64,000 nucleotides of DNA. Origin: Patiria miniata (Eukaryota; Echinodermata; Asteroidea; Valvatida; Asterinidae). The stretch is from contig NW_024037074.1 in NCBI RefSeq assembly GCF_015706575.1, positions 14,807,334 through 14,871,333 of the forward strand. The letters are read 5' to 3'. Below the pieces are notes generated by a model. That model was given only the letters and a program-made list of their open reading frames with translations. It was not told the origin of the DNA and searched no databases. Below, piece by piece: positions 22,902 through 35,491 of this stretch (positions within the stretch are counted from its first letter, which is position 1; the number at the start of each line of letters is the position of its first letter). The position numbers and the translations under genes are program-made.

Positions 22902-22942
22902 TAGCTTGAGTAACTCCATGTTAGCTGGAGTTACTCAAGCTA
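22902..22942. repeat. Perfect 17-bp stem hairpin flanked by 15-bp direct repeats
   Basis: TAGCTTGAGTAACTCCA (22902-22918) pairs exactly with 22926-22942 around a 7-base loop. AAGAAATATCAGTGT stands on both sides (22876-22890 and 22942-22956), as if the hairpin were inserted with duplication of its target, or arose by template switching during replication. Confidence 0.8.
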
Positions 22943-24749
22943 AGAAATATCAGTGTTGCAGATATAACTCCGATCCCAATTGTTATCCTAGTACAACCAG
23001 ATTTAATCTTTCAAATATTTACCAAAATTATGTCGATACTGACCTTGCCCGAATGCCAAGTACTTGGAGCTGGTTACAGGCCTGGCAGACTGCAACGGTG
23101 TTCGTCTCTGGTACTCCCAGTTGAATGTGTGTCTTGTCCAGAATGCATGTCTGATGTTGCTCCCTCGTCCCTCTCCGGGGTATGCGCGCCGACGGACGGT
23201 ACACTTGCCACCAAGTAATCTAACCTTCGGGTATACCGCTGATATACACGCGCAATACACTTGAATCAGATTCTTGTAGTTTCACAAGAATAAAAAAAAC
23301 CAGCTAAATGTGTTGACCTTTGCACCGCTAGCAATGTGTCTGGCCTTGGCTCGGGCCATGACCTTCGTGAATTGGATTTTTGTTGACAGACATTAAAGGG
23401 GAGTTTCTGAAGTCTGAGTTAATTAAAGGCCTTTATTTTATTGCAGACAATTGGTTTCACTCAGTTAAGGCACTCGAATATCAACTGCCTGGAAACATGA
23501 AACAAGAGGCATTTTGACATTCAATATTTACATCCTTTGAACAAAAGATTTACATTCAAGGCATATACATTTTGTTTCGTTTGAAATAAAACGAGCATGA
23601 CGAGTTTCACAGATCCAAATGCCAAAATGTAACAACTTTTCACCGCGTATTTGAAATCGTTCCTTTTATCAAGTTTAAGACAGGGAAGTGATGCTTGTAA
23701 TCATCTGGTGGCGCAGTTAACTCAGAGTGCCACATATGGAACTGTTGTATAGCGCCCTCTTCAGTTTCACAAATCCGTGGAGGGAAGAGGATATGAGTAG
23801 AATATTAACATCGATTTAATATTAAAGGCTTCCTCACTTCTCTGGTCTCATAATAAAAACCAGGATATTGTTTGGGGGGAGGAGGTTCAGCCAGTGTTCA
23901 GACCAAGACAATCATGTCAGCAATCAGTAGTCAGAATCTCAGCAACAGCGAAGGATGTACTCTATCCGCCGAGAAATCAGCGAACCTTGGTCAGCATTTG
24001 GCCCTCTCAAATCACAGCCTGGGCTTTGATCTCAAACAGTTACAACCTGGAGGGTCCTTATCAACAAGATCGATTTGTCAAAAAAGATGACAGATGAATC
24101 TCTGATGCACCTTGACGTCGGAATATGCCGCCTTCTGAGGCAAAGTCACGGTTAAGAGGAACAGACAGAATTCCTCGCTATTTAATGTTTGCCTTGATCG
24201 CCGAGGCATGATGATGATGTGGTCGGTTCGCCGCGATAACACGGACGATTTCTCCCCTGACGCGCACCGAGACGTTTCCCGAGATGTTTTCTTTCGGTAC
24301 GAGAATGCGACAGTCGGTGATGGACCCCATCAAAAACCGATTGAACGGAATTGAGCAGAGTAGGGAACGAGACAAAGATAAACATACTTCTGTTTCCATT
24401 GCGTTTGTAACTCAATGCCCCCTTGCTTCCCCGCTTGAAGTCAGTTCTCTCTAAATAGATGGACTTGCACGCTGTCTATTAGTTTGGAAGCTGATCCTGG
24501 CCTCTTTTTAATTCATCGGTTAAAAATTTACTTTTGTTTTTAAAGGGGTTCTTGTTCTAAAAGATGATGGAGATATTTAAGGCTAATGTTTTTTTTTTTA
24601 ATAAACCATTGATTTGAAGAGAAGCATGTTTCCTTCTGTGCCTGTGATCTGACGTTCAGTGGAACAGTTTAAAATATAGTGGACGTGGTAGTTTTCCTGA
24701 CGGCTTGATCTCCTTAAACCGTCAAATGTCAGCAAACAAGCGGCCAGTT

Positions 24750-25090
24750 GAAAGAACCAGCCAGCCAGCCAACCAACCAACCAGACAGCTAACTGGCCAA
24801 TGTACCAGACAGCAGGCCTGCCACTCAGAAAGGGGGAGGAAGTCAGCTAGCCATCCAGCCATCCAGTCATCCAGTCAGCCACCCAGCTAGGCGGCCAACC
24901 AGCCAGCCAACCAGCCACCGAGCTGGGGAGCCAGCCAACCAATCGGGGAGCCAGCCGGCCAACCAGCGCGCCCGTCAGCCGGGGAGCCAGCCAGCCAGCC
25001 GAACAGCCATGGCCAGCCAATCTGCCAACTAGCCAACCGGCCAGCCAGCCAGCAACCCGGCCAGCCGGCCAAATAGCCAGCCATCCAACC
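24750..25090. repeat. CAGC/CAAC tetranucleotide-based minisatellite
   Basis: Degenerate repeats of CCAGC, CCAACC and GGGGAGCCAGC units fill this stretch. The open frames it creates on both strands (Ser/Gln/Pro-rich on plus; Trp/Leu/Ala/Gly-rich on minus) are products of the repeat. Confidence 0.8.
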
Positions 25091-25523
25091 CTGCGGATGC
25101 TATTAACATTTAAACCATGTAAACCGGGGAGTCAATCATCACATGCACAACTGACCTGACTCCCATTGAATATTCAGCCCCCAGGCATCCTTCGCGAGTA
25201 AGCTATCAGTATTACAAGCAGCTCAAACGGTTTGCGGAACAAAAGTGACAGACAGCTGATTTAAGCGTCATTAATAAATTATGTATTTCCTAAATAGGCC
25301 ATATAACACCTGTTTGGGGGAAAGATAATTAGATAAAATTTGATAAGATAATTGATAGACAAAAATTCTTTGTAATATATTTTTTGGGGCATTAGACCTA
25401 ATGCTCATAAAACCTGTGATGTCCTTAAAGGTCAGCTGACTTGGTTCTATTATTTGTTATCACAGATTCACTATCTTGACGAAATAATTGCTTGACATTG
25501 CTATATGCGATTGTTTTTTTTAG

Positions 25524-25726
25524 GCCGCTGTTCCAAATTTCCGAATAGAAAATCCGAAATTAATGATGCTAGAGTGTACACTTCCACCTGCGCTAGCCAT
25601 GTAGGCGGATATTACGTAAACATGAATGTAATAAACGAGGCAGCGTACACGTTTGTCGCGCTTCACGAGGACGAACTAGCCCAGGGGGAATCGCATCCAA
25701 TCTACACTGTGTACAAAAAGTCATAA
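25524..25726 (+). CDS. Unidentified 3'-terminal exon
   Basis: A strong acceptor (a T run ending TTTAG at 25523) opens a 203-base frame that closes with TAA. The frame takes two bases to complete a codon from an earlier exon. The encoded tail includes VYTSTCASHVGGYYVNMN and ends in HPIYTVYKKS; it has balanced composition, two cysteines and alternating hydrophobic residues suggesting beta strands. I do not recognise the family, and no upstream exon could be joined to it. It could belong to a gene whose other exons are short and scattered in 21.6-25.5 kb. A chance open frame remains possible. Confidence 0.4.
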
Positions 25727-28700
25727 ATCAATGATTCATGCGACGGCAGTCGTGTATCAAAGTTGAGGCGGTTGGTATACTTTTATAGCACATCTTGGTG
25801 ATTTGTGATGGGAGTGCTTGCATTATGTGCCAGCTAGAAAAAAAACACCGTCACCTTGTGGAGATGTTGGGAGGTAGCTCTCCAGGGATCTTAGAGTCGA
25901 TTGGTTACGGCTAGAGTGACTTCAATGATGCATGACTTGTTAATGTCTAGAACAGGTATCCTACAACCTAGTACAGCATCAACAGTCACATCTGGCAGGC
26001 ATTGCTACAAGCGGATTGGATGTAGCTGAGTGTAACAAGGCCATCTTATTACAGCCATTTCAGATTCTAGCCCCTTTCTGTAGTAGTGCTTGGAGCACAC
26101 TGTTCTGCTTCGTGAGTGGGAACGAGTCGATGTAAATTAAGAGGCTTGCTTGCAAACGTCACGCGGTCACACCACGACCATATGGCTCGCCGATGATGTC
26201 CCAATACTTCACGGTATTACAACAACAAAATGCGGTGTAAATATTATAATAAAATCACTCGCCATACCACTGTCACCATATATGACATGTGATTGAGACA
26301 CTGCGGGGTAGTCTTCCGAGGCAGAATCTGATTGGTTGAAGCAGTTGGATGACGCAGGGTGTAAAAATCATTGCTGCTTTGGCCAAGATTCTCCTATGAG
26401 CATTTCTTGGCACAGCAAAGGTACATAACGTACTCTTTAAGCGGATACCAATTATTGGGCATCGATTGGCGTCTGGGTGAGTACATTTTATTCCTGTCTT
26501 TCATTACAAAAGTTATGGACACTTACGCTTATTTGAGTTTCGATGTGTATGCTGAATATTACATCACTAATTGGCCCCGGACGTCCGTTTTAATGGCAAA
26601 TATTCGCCCATCTGAAACTTTGTCAGCCGCTGAATAAGTTTAATTAATTTTCTCATCTCTTGGTTCTGGTAATCCTATTCGTTGAAAATGTACGCCAACT
26701 CTTCATTTTTTTGTGGCAGATTTGCCCGCAAAACAGTCAAAGTTAACTACCAGCTAACATGTACAATTCTATTTATTGACTGTATAGAGTCTACGGTGTA
26801 ATAGGAATCTGCGGTCGCCAGCTGAAACGATCGGCCATACGTTTAGCTTAGAATCCTGATCAGTTCGCGAAAACCAGAGAAGTTAATCAGTATGGTTTTT
26901 AGAGTGTATATAACATTCCGTGTAAGTTAGCATATTGACTCTGAACCTCAGACGCAGTTTTACGTATCAAAGATATCAGGGAAGTACCATTATCAGGATT
27001 TCTAGGTACCTTAGGTTACCTTACTTTAATTTCAACTGTTGCGTTCCCTTTTTATATTTATTTTAGTGGCCAAATTATTTGAAATAAATAAAAGATTAAT
27101 GAAATTCGACAACTTATGATATATATATTTTTTTTATCAAATCGAGCATGCGAATAAGCAGCGTGCCTCCATTTCGAACAATCTGCAACTGCATATCTAG
27201 CTTAACAAACATAATTATATGCGAATTTCATTTGGACAAGACGATGTAATTAACATTTTAATCTATGTCATGTTTCAATGACAACCGAGGATAAATCTGT
27301 TTTCATTCGCACAGGAATATTCTCATGTGTACGCTAGACACAGATGCGTCATGTAAATTTGTATCCGGCTATATGGATAATTAATGTACCGTTTCATATC
27401 ACAAAGATGCGAGCCACATCCGTAATACAGCTGGATCGGATCGGATAACACACTATTTACTGTGCAAAGTTAACAGATGTCGTACTTCTCTCTTTGTTTT
27501 TTACCGTCTTGCTCCCCCGTTTTTCAATTTCTTTGTTTTTAAATTGTTTTTATTAAAGAAACTGCAAACGATACCCGTCCCTTTTTGGATTGCTGAATCA
27601 TACAGATTTATTTTGTTGTTCTATTTTTTTTTCTATAAAAAAACCTTAATGTAACGCGTGATATGACAGCAAAATGCAAATAAATTCAGGTTAAGCCTTT
27701 AAGGTATTGAAGACTCTGAACATGTACTTTTTGAGTATTAAAAACGAACGTCATCTGATTTCAAATTTAACGTCAATGCAAGTATCGGAGGTTTAAGTCC
27801 TGCTCGGAGGGTGATTTTCTCAACCAAGCTAAATCCGTACGATCCTTCTATAGAAAGGATTTTAAAACGTATCACGGTATAAATCTTCTCTTTTTTTGCC
27901 AAATGATTCGGCCTACTTTAGAATGAGGCCAATACCTGAAGTTAGGTCTACTTCCTTTCCGAAATGTTACCCGAAGAAGTACAGTTTAATTTTAACCCCA
28001 CATGTCAAAACAGATCTGAGTTCTAGAGTAACCCATAAGGATACCTTGAAAAACTTGAAAGGAGAAATGATAAGGGGGGGGGGGGGGGTTGAAGATTACG
28101 TCCGGCTTATAACCCGTTGACGACTTGATTCTCAAGGGAGATAAACTCCCACAGCACTGCTTGTCTTCTCTTGATGATGGTTCAAGGTGGCTCTCGCCTC
28201 GGCAAACTCCGATGTCTCGTAATCTGAGTCGTAATCTGGTTTCACGGTCGCTCATGATTATCGTCTTACGGAAAAGATCATGACGCCCCGGGCACGCAAC
28301 AAACAAATATTCCGGGACGAATTCCCTTATAACTTCGGTTTGGGAATAAAAGGAAGAGTGGGAATATCAAATTGCTCCCCAGCTACATCACCGTGTAGGT
28401 CCTAGGGATGTGTGCCGACTCTCAAATTGGCTCCACGTCCGAAAAGGGGTGTCGTAATTGATCAGGTTTCGAAGTACACTGTCACGAGCTAGATTTTGTG
28501 AGAAACGAACACCATATACCAAACCATGCATGTTTCAATATTGCACGAAACTGACCCGTTTGTTTCAGTGGACCGGTTTTAATTGGCGTTTGCCCTGGTT
28601 CGTTTTTGGTTTGAAAAAAAAGTTACTTCAATAAATATCAAATAAAAAGTCAATTAAATTTACATGCTGGAAAAAAATTCCCCAATCATGATCACAGATC

Positions 28701-28944
28701 GAAGTGTCCTTATCACTTGGACATTTTCTTGAATTTTGGTTTGTCGGTTTTTTTTATTTCTTTTTTTCTGACACTATCATTTGATTTGTCTGTTAACTTA
28801 TCGGATTTAAAAGAGAAATGTCCCAACAAGGAGGGAATATTAGTGTGAAAAAAGTCTTCATGAAAACACACAAACACGGACAAGACATCGAGAATCCTTG
28901 CCTGGATAGTGTGAAGCAGCACTCCCACGCATGTAGAGTGGATT

Positions 28945-29000
28945 GACGCGGATTTGAACCAAAGTAGCGGAGAGTTATCCCTTAGAGCCAGCTGCACCAG
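28945..29000 (-). mobile_element. tRNA-like SINE head, reverse orientation
   Basis: On the minus strand an A box TGGTGCAGCTGG is followed about 45 bases later by an exact B box, GGTTCAAATCC. The flanks do not pair as an acceptor stem, so a SINE promoter region is likelier than a tRNA gene. Any body would extend toward about 28870. Confidence 0.5.
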
Positions 29001-29121
29001 ACGAGAGATTTATACCCTGGCTTTACCAGGCCTCGTGAGGTCAATCGTCATATCTATATACCTGATTGTCATAATGATATCCTGACATTTTCAAAATGTT
29101 AGTTTACCCGTCAGTATTCCC

Positions 29122-29442
29122 TTGATGAAAGCTGCAGCTCGTATTGGTAACTGTGTCTACTTGATCCGGAACTTCGGGGAAAATAGAAACAAAAAACCAA
29201 ACCAAAAGCAACATTTCATTGGTGATCGATATACCGTCAAGTATTTTGAATGGTGCCAAATCCCTAAGCATGAAGTCAGTAACATATGGGCAACATACCG
29301 GGGTATCCTGTATCTGTTTGAACCAATTGAGCTTACCTATAGAGGGCGCGATTACTTCGATTTTTCTAATGGATCCGTAGATGGCCCGAGAGAACCTGAA
29401 GTGCAATCAATGATCCAAGGAGACATTAAAACGAACACCTGA
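29122..29442 (+). CDS. Unassigned 106-codon open frame
   Basis: An ATG-to-stop frame with fairly protein-like composition (for example RGILYLFEPIELTYRGRDY). No domain, signal peptide or membrane segment is recognised and no matching splice partner is visible. The antisense strand is also open over most of this span, which weakens the case. Possibly a chance frame. Confidence 0.15.
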   Translation: MMKAAARIGNCVYLIRNFGENRNKKPNQKQHFIGDRYTVKYFEWCQIPKHEVSNIWATYRGILYLFEPIELTYRGRDYFDFSNGSVDGPREPEVQSMIQGDIKTNT

Positions 29443-32400
29443 CTATACAAAGCAATTTTTCTTTGCAAAAATAGAAGTTCGTTTTCACCCTGCCACGACT
29501 ATTTTTTTCCCTTTATAAATTGGATTCAGTTTTCATTCAGGTGTAATCGACTTGTACAGCCTACTATTTGTGTAACACGAATACTAATCATCTGGTCTTA
29601 AAATACAACTGCAGAGTAGGCCTACGTCACGCGCGTGATTTTATACGCAATGCTAGAATTTTGCATAATACCATATGTTTGGAATTGAAAAGCAAATTTG
29701 CCGTCAAACGGGCTACGGTGGTAAGCAGGGGAGCTTTCTAAACTATCATGAGTCTCTAAATTTGAATAGTCACGAGCGAGTGCGGATGCCCTGCGGATAT
29801 CGGGGGCTCAATGCCGCATTATTGTTTGATAACTACTATCGGAAGCCGGTTTGGTGTGGTTTCAGCTTCGAGTCATTTTACAGCTGCTGATCGGAAGACG
29901 GTAACGACATTCAGCCTACGGCAAAAGTTGGCTGAATTATTAACGTAAGCATTATCATTATTATTATACTGAATTATTTAGGTTCTGTTTGACATTGTGG
30001 GAAGTCTTAAGTTGTGCAATCGATGTTTGCATCACCACTCAAACTGCACAGTACCTTAATTGATGTAAATTTCGAAAGATATATCGTGTTACGTGAGCGA
30101 TGTATGGTAAAGACATAACGACTCAGTTCCACACTCAACAGGTTGAATCGTCAACCCTGTCTAGGCCTATGCAGAAGGTATGGTATGGTATGTGTCGTGT
30201 TTTACCGAACCAAACTTCACGTACACTGTTAAAGGCGTTTATCTTACAAATGCATCTTAGAGGTTTAAATTAGCGCTTTCTTTTCTCCTTTTTTCTATTT
30301 TGTCGGACATTTGTTGTTCTATTTGTGATGACGCATTCTCTTGTCCATTACCTTGTCACAGAATTCCATTGATACCTAAACAGATAAGTTGCCTTCACTT
30401 TAACTGAATTGAATGCAATAGTATATGGACACAGATCTTAAACATTGCTATAGAAATTTGAAAGAACATGGAGGTTATATTACAGCTTCTACTTCATGTT
30501 GCGTCAGTAAAGTGTTGATATTATGGGAGAAATATTTACATTACTGTTTACACCATAAGGAGGCGGTCGCGTCGCCTGAAGCTGTGTGTTTGTATAACAA
30601 AATGAAAGGCCTATAAGTATTTCAAAAGCGAATACACGGTGAATACTGCAAACAGTCGGCGTATATATCCCTGCATCCATTATAGTGAGTGCATACTAAC
30701 TCAATAATAGAATCTGACTCAAGCGCCGTTAGATAAGCTACTCCTCTCCTCCCTCGTCATGCCGCCAGCAAAAATACTGATTAATGAGTCAATCTTAATG
30801 GGGCTGTTTTGAATGCATAACAAATTGATTTTTCCGAGTGGCCTCTAAAAAAATATGGGCCGTTCACAATCAACTTGAAGTTGTGTTTCAGGAGGTTAAA
30901 ATTATTGATTTCTTTACGGCTGTTAACTCAATTATTGTGGATGTATAAATACGGGTCTTGGGTATTTCCAGAATGGTTCTTTTGGTTAAAATTATTTGGG
31001 GGAAAATCATTTATTTAAGTCCGACCAAATATATTTTTCACCATATGGAATGAAAACCGGTTCTTGGTATTCAATAGCCTGTGTCAATAGGAAACAAGCG
31101 GTGTGTATGTTTTATAGTATTTTCCTCTTTTATGTTAATGTCAAATGTCTGGTAAATAAACATTTGTATTGATGTGGCGTGATCGGGAATTGAAAGAAAT
31201 ATTCATAATAATATACATTATTTTACCCTCGAATCTTTGAGTTTGGAATTATAAGCATTGCTGGACAGGCGTATACATATTTGAGATATTATCAAGCCTG
31301 TATATATGGGTTATCCCCAGACATTTACCTACCCAGATTCACGCACATCATCTAATTACGAAGCCGAGGGATTCAGATTCTTCCATCATTAATCTTCCGC
31401 TAATTCACCCCTGGTACCCAGAATGCAATGGTACACACCGACAGGAAAGCACAGCTTTATCACCCTTTGATTCCAAAGTTTGCTCACTATCAATCACAGA
31501 GGACCGAACTGTCTACGCTTCCGTGTTGTCTCATGAGATGGGGAAGACCGGCCTATAAAGTACCTGTTAGAACCTGTTTTAATTGATTGCTTTGTACAGG
31601 AGATAATTAAACAAAAACAGTGTTGACTTTCACCGGCGTGTTGCTTCAGTTTACGCCATTAGCAAAGCATAGTCGTCTTCAATGCAACTCATTATGTATG
31701 GTCGCCTCAAGCTCATGCCTCAGCCTTCATTACACACAGGAATCAACCATAACAAGCTAATGTAAATTCATTTAAAACAGTGACTTTATCACCGCAAACT
31801 CCCGAAGGATATGCTAGGTGCTGACAAGGAAGTGCAAAGGAGAAAAGAATACTGTTGTTGCATGCACGCTTCAAAGACTATGCCATTAGTCCTTGTAGAT
31901 ATAAAGAGGCGTTAGATTAGTCAGTCTTTTGGAGGCCAGGAGAGGTGGCGGAAACCAGATATTTTGTATTCCTCTCGTGTAACACATTGTACAGCTTGCT
32001 GCACTCATATTGTAAATTATTTTCCACTTCGTGTTAAGTTGCCGTGTGGACAAAGCCTGAATAATAGATGTAGGCTATGTATGCAAGGAGCATATGTGGC
32101 TGTATACATGTAAACCATACACATTCTCACTCTAATATCATTTTCTTGAAACACGAGACCTTGATTACGAATTCACTGTTTTTTCCCCGACATTTTGTAT
32201 TAATATAAAATACTCTATAAGTTTGTATATTGTACTGAGGCCGATCTTAGTAAAAATGAATTTGTCGTCAATTGTAAAAAAAAAAACCTTTTGAACCTCA
32301 AATAATGTCCTGGGACTGTAAAGTTTTGAATGACTGAAATTGTATTCTTTATTTAAAATTCATCGAAACAGGTTTTGTTGTCAATTGGGAACAATATTAT

Positions 32401-33056
32401 AAAACTGTGCAAATAGTATGATTTAAATATAAAATTTGAATCATAAATATCAAACAGTATTTTAACTATGAATGCTGTTTTAGTATTCTATTAAAAACAA
32501 AAGCTAAGGATTAATTCTGCAAAAAGCTGAACAAAAACAACATGCATTTTATCCGTCTAGGAATCGAGTTTGTTTTTGAAGCTGCGTTTGACATTAAGAA
32601 AAAGCCCCGTGACACCTTGGCTTTGCATTTTGAATTATACCTGTGGGGAAAGGTAAAGTTGGTTAGCATTCCCTAAATCGCGGTGCCCGTCAAACATGAA
32701 ATAGACCTTCATGCTTTTCGCTTCATTCAATCCAACTGCCTCAAGCCACGATTCGCAATTTGATGCACTTTTCAGCAATTCTTGACAGCTTTTTCCTCCT
32801 TTTTTTTTCTTTTAAAGAAGCTCGACTTGTATCAAGTTGGTCAAAACATGACACAGTAATGCGACGAGTTGGTTGACAAATACTACTCACGATTTTGACG
32901 AGACTTAATAAACGAAGCAACAGATAGGACCGAGAGGTGTCATTTTAAGAGATGTCAGTAGAACAGTCTACACAACGAACAGTCTGCCGTAGCTTGACGA
33001 CGATCTGTGATGGATGGAGTGGGCTCTGCCGCCATAGTTTAAATTTCCCAAGCGCG

Positions 33057-33113
33057 TAGAATCCCCGCACAGATCAGCTTTCTGATGTGTGGAATCAGGT
33101 TTCGGGGATTCTA
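33057..33113. repeat. Nested inverted repeat
   Basis: The outer arms TAGAATCCCCG (33057-33067) and CGGGGATTCTA (33103-33113) are exact complements. Between them a second hairpin pairs CACAGATCAG with CTGATGTGTG. It may be a very short foldback element. Confidence 0.6.
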
Positions 33114-35470
33114 ATGCAATAGTACACCCGGTTATAGCCCCTCATTTATTTTAAAGCTTTTGGGAAATGATGTTTTTTTTTATTCTTGCTTATTTCAGTG
33201 AGGTTTAGGCTGAATTCCTCCATGCACTTGGAAAAAAAACGTATTGTACGGATAGAGATATGTTACGAATCGCATCGACATGCTCAGATTCGTAGAATTC
33301 GATCTGCGCTGCGCACTCGTTCTTGCTTGGTATTACTTAAACTGTATGTTATCGGCATTTACCTTCGCTGATATGGACTCACGTACAGACGGTGTATAGA
33401 TTTCCCTAAAAGCCTGCAATTAATACGAAGATTTGTCTGGCTGAAATTCGGACTCGTGCTATCCATCTGGGTTTCTGCAAAGTGGCGGCGGGCCAACGAT
33501 TTAATTCTATTAATTGCTGAAACGCAAGTCTTCGAAGAAACAGACTTCATGTTTGCCGGTTACTTCGGGAAAGCTTCATCGATTACTTTCCATATATCGA
33601 CTGGTTACCAGATAAATAATTCCGAAAGTTGAGTCTCGAATTGGTCGTTACGAAGTCTGATTGACGAACATCCTTTTTCAACGGCTTGAAAATGCCTCAC
33701 GCTACTTAAGGAGGACCACTTTTTACTTGAAACTTATTTCCCATTAGTTCCTTTGCTCTATATGCTTCATACCATGAAGACTCAAATCGGTTCAACACGT
33801 AGCTTGACTTACTTCATGGTCTCTACGACCACGTAAAGAACTTGATTGTGTATAACTGAAATTGGGGCCCTTTTACTATTCATTTTGACATGATGCCTTT
33901 AAGTAAAAAATGTTCAGACAATAAATCAAGTGAGTTTTTCTGTTAGCAGTTGTGTCATTTCATAGTTCATCTGTGGTATATACTTCGTGCTTTTCTGTTA
34001 TGTCTTTCCTCGTCTGATCTATCCCGATATATCTTATAGCAATGAATTGTATTTAGTCTATTCTATTATAAAAAAAAAAAACCCACAGCAACCTATGGCA
34101 TTGCGGCGGTTATACAGATTCCCGGATTCTTGGTGTTGCCATGGTAACACCGTCCGGATGGCTTTATGATAATCCCTGATTCCATCTCCTTTATCACAGA
34201 TGAGAAACGAGAATTAAACAGAATGATCGAATGAAATTTCACAGTGCCATTAGACGTAATGACGAAGTATCGATTCGCCACGTGCAAGAACTCGGTGAAC
34301 TGATTATACCAAATAGTTCAACCCAACTAAAAAGAAACAGCAGCTCAAACTCCTTACTTTCTGAGTGATTCCTTTAAGATGAAGGTCGTCAACCCTTCAG
34401 TCACTGTCCTGTGTCTTCACTGACTATCACATGGGAAGCTCAATCGCACTGTGGCAAAGAGGGAAATCAGTCTGCTTTCTGAGCATTTCCGAATGTCTGT
34501 CTCTGAAGGAAACTGATACACTTCCTCGCTCAACTCTGCTCTTCGTAAGTCAAAATGTTATTACCATATCAGATGGAGTCTTTATCACAGAGCAAAGAGC
34601 CCTGGGGCTTAGTCAAGCGTTGCTCTGAAGAAAAAAATGGTGAAATGTCACAGGGGTTAACGAGCAAATCGTACTCGCAGCATGATTTAAACAAAAATTT
34701 ACTCACATCTGTGACGCTCAAAATTATAAAGTATTATCCATATTCGTCTTCTACTAAAGCTACGCAATAAAATATTAATTGGAATGACGAATTGTTCACA
34801 TAGTGTCTCACTAAGAAAATGTTTAGGTCCTGGTAAGTATATAGCCCCACAACTATATCGTACTTTTCTCAAAATCATTGTGTTATTATGGTACAACTTT
34901 AATTTGGATGAACTATTATTTTGTTAGGTGTAGGCCTATTGTTGCTCCACGAAGTGCCGTGCATGCGAGGTGTGGATCCATCAATGACGCCGGTTACGTT
35001 TGTAACAATGTTTGGGCTTATTTCAGATTTAATTTGGTATACGTATTCAGGATTGGTACATGACCAATATTATTATCCTATTTTGTTTTATGAAAGGACT
35101 CTACAGATTTCCATCGAGTGGTCGTTTACTGTCACTTAAACTGTAATGGGAATATGACTTATTGACAATATTTTGTAGTATATCTGTGTCGCTAATATTG
35201 TGGAGCTCTGACGCGTTTCAATCAATTTTATAAAACTGTAGACATTCTATATGATTTTATAGCCTTATTCCATTGACGAGGTTTTGCATTTTGTGTTTTT
35301 AAATTAAATCGAACTTTTCACTGTTTTTTTTTCATTTTAGATATGAGAAATCAAGTTCATACAGCATTTACATCGCGAGGAACTAATTCTCACTGAGCAA
35401 ATCGGTTTTAATCAAGAACGTGACATTTCCGCCACCTTCCAATAGTCACGTCTGCCATTCATGCAAATGC

Positions 35471-35491
35471 CTTCTTCTTCTTCTTCTTCTT
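35471..35491. repeat. CTT trinucleotide microsatellite
   Basis: About seven uninterrupted CTT units in intergenic sequence. Confidence 0.85.

Larger units (their letters stand above)
21581..25523. other. Stretch with no assigned gene
   Basis: It should contain the promoter and any noncoding first exon of sulfotransferase B (toward 21581) and perhaps upstream exons of the orphan exon at 25524-25726. Reading frames here are short and lack recognisable domains. A perfect hairpin (22902-22942) and a CAGC/CAAC minisatellite (about 24750-25090) are the only clear structures. Confidence 0.45.

Noticed and set aside
24887-25084. Trp/Ala/Gly-rich minus-strand frame
   Set aside because: Translation of the CAGC/CAAC minisatellite.
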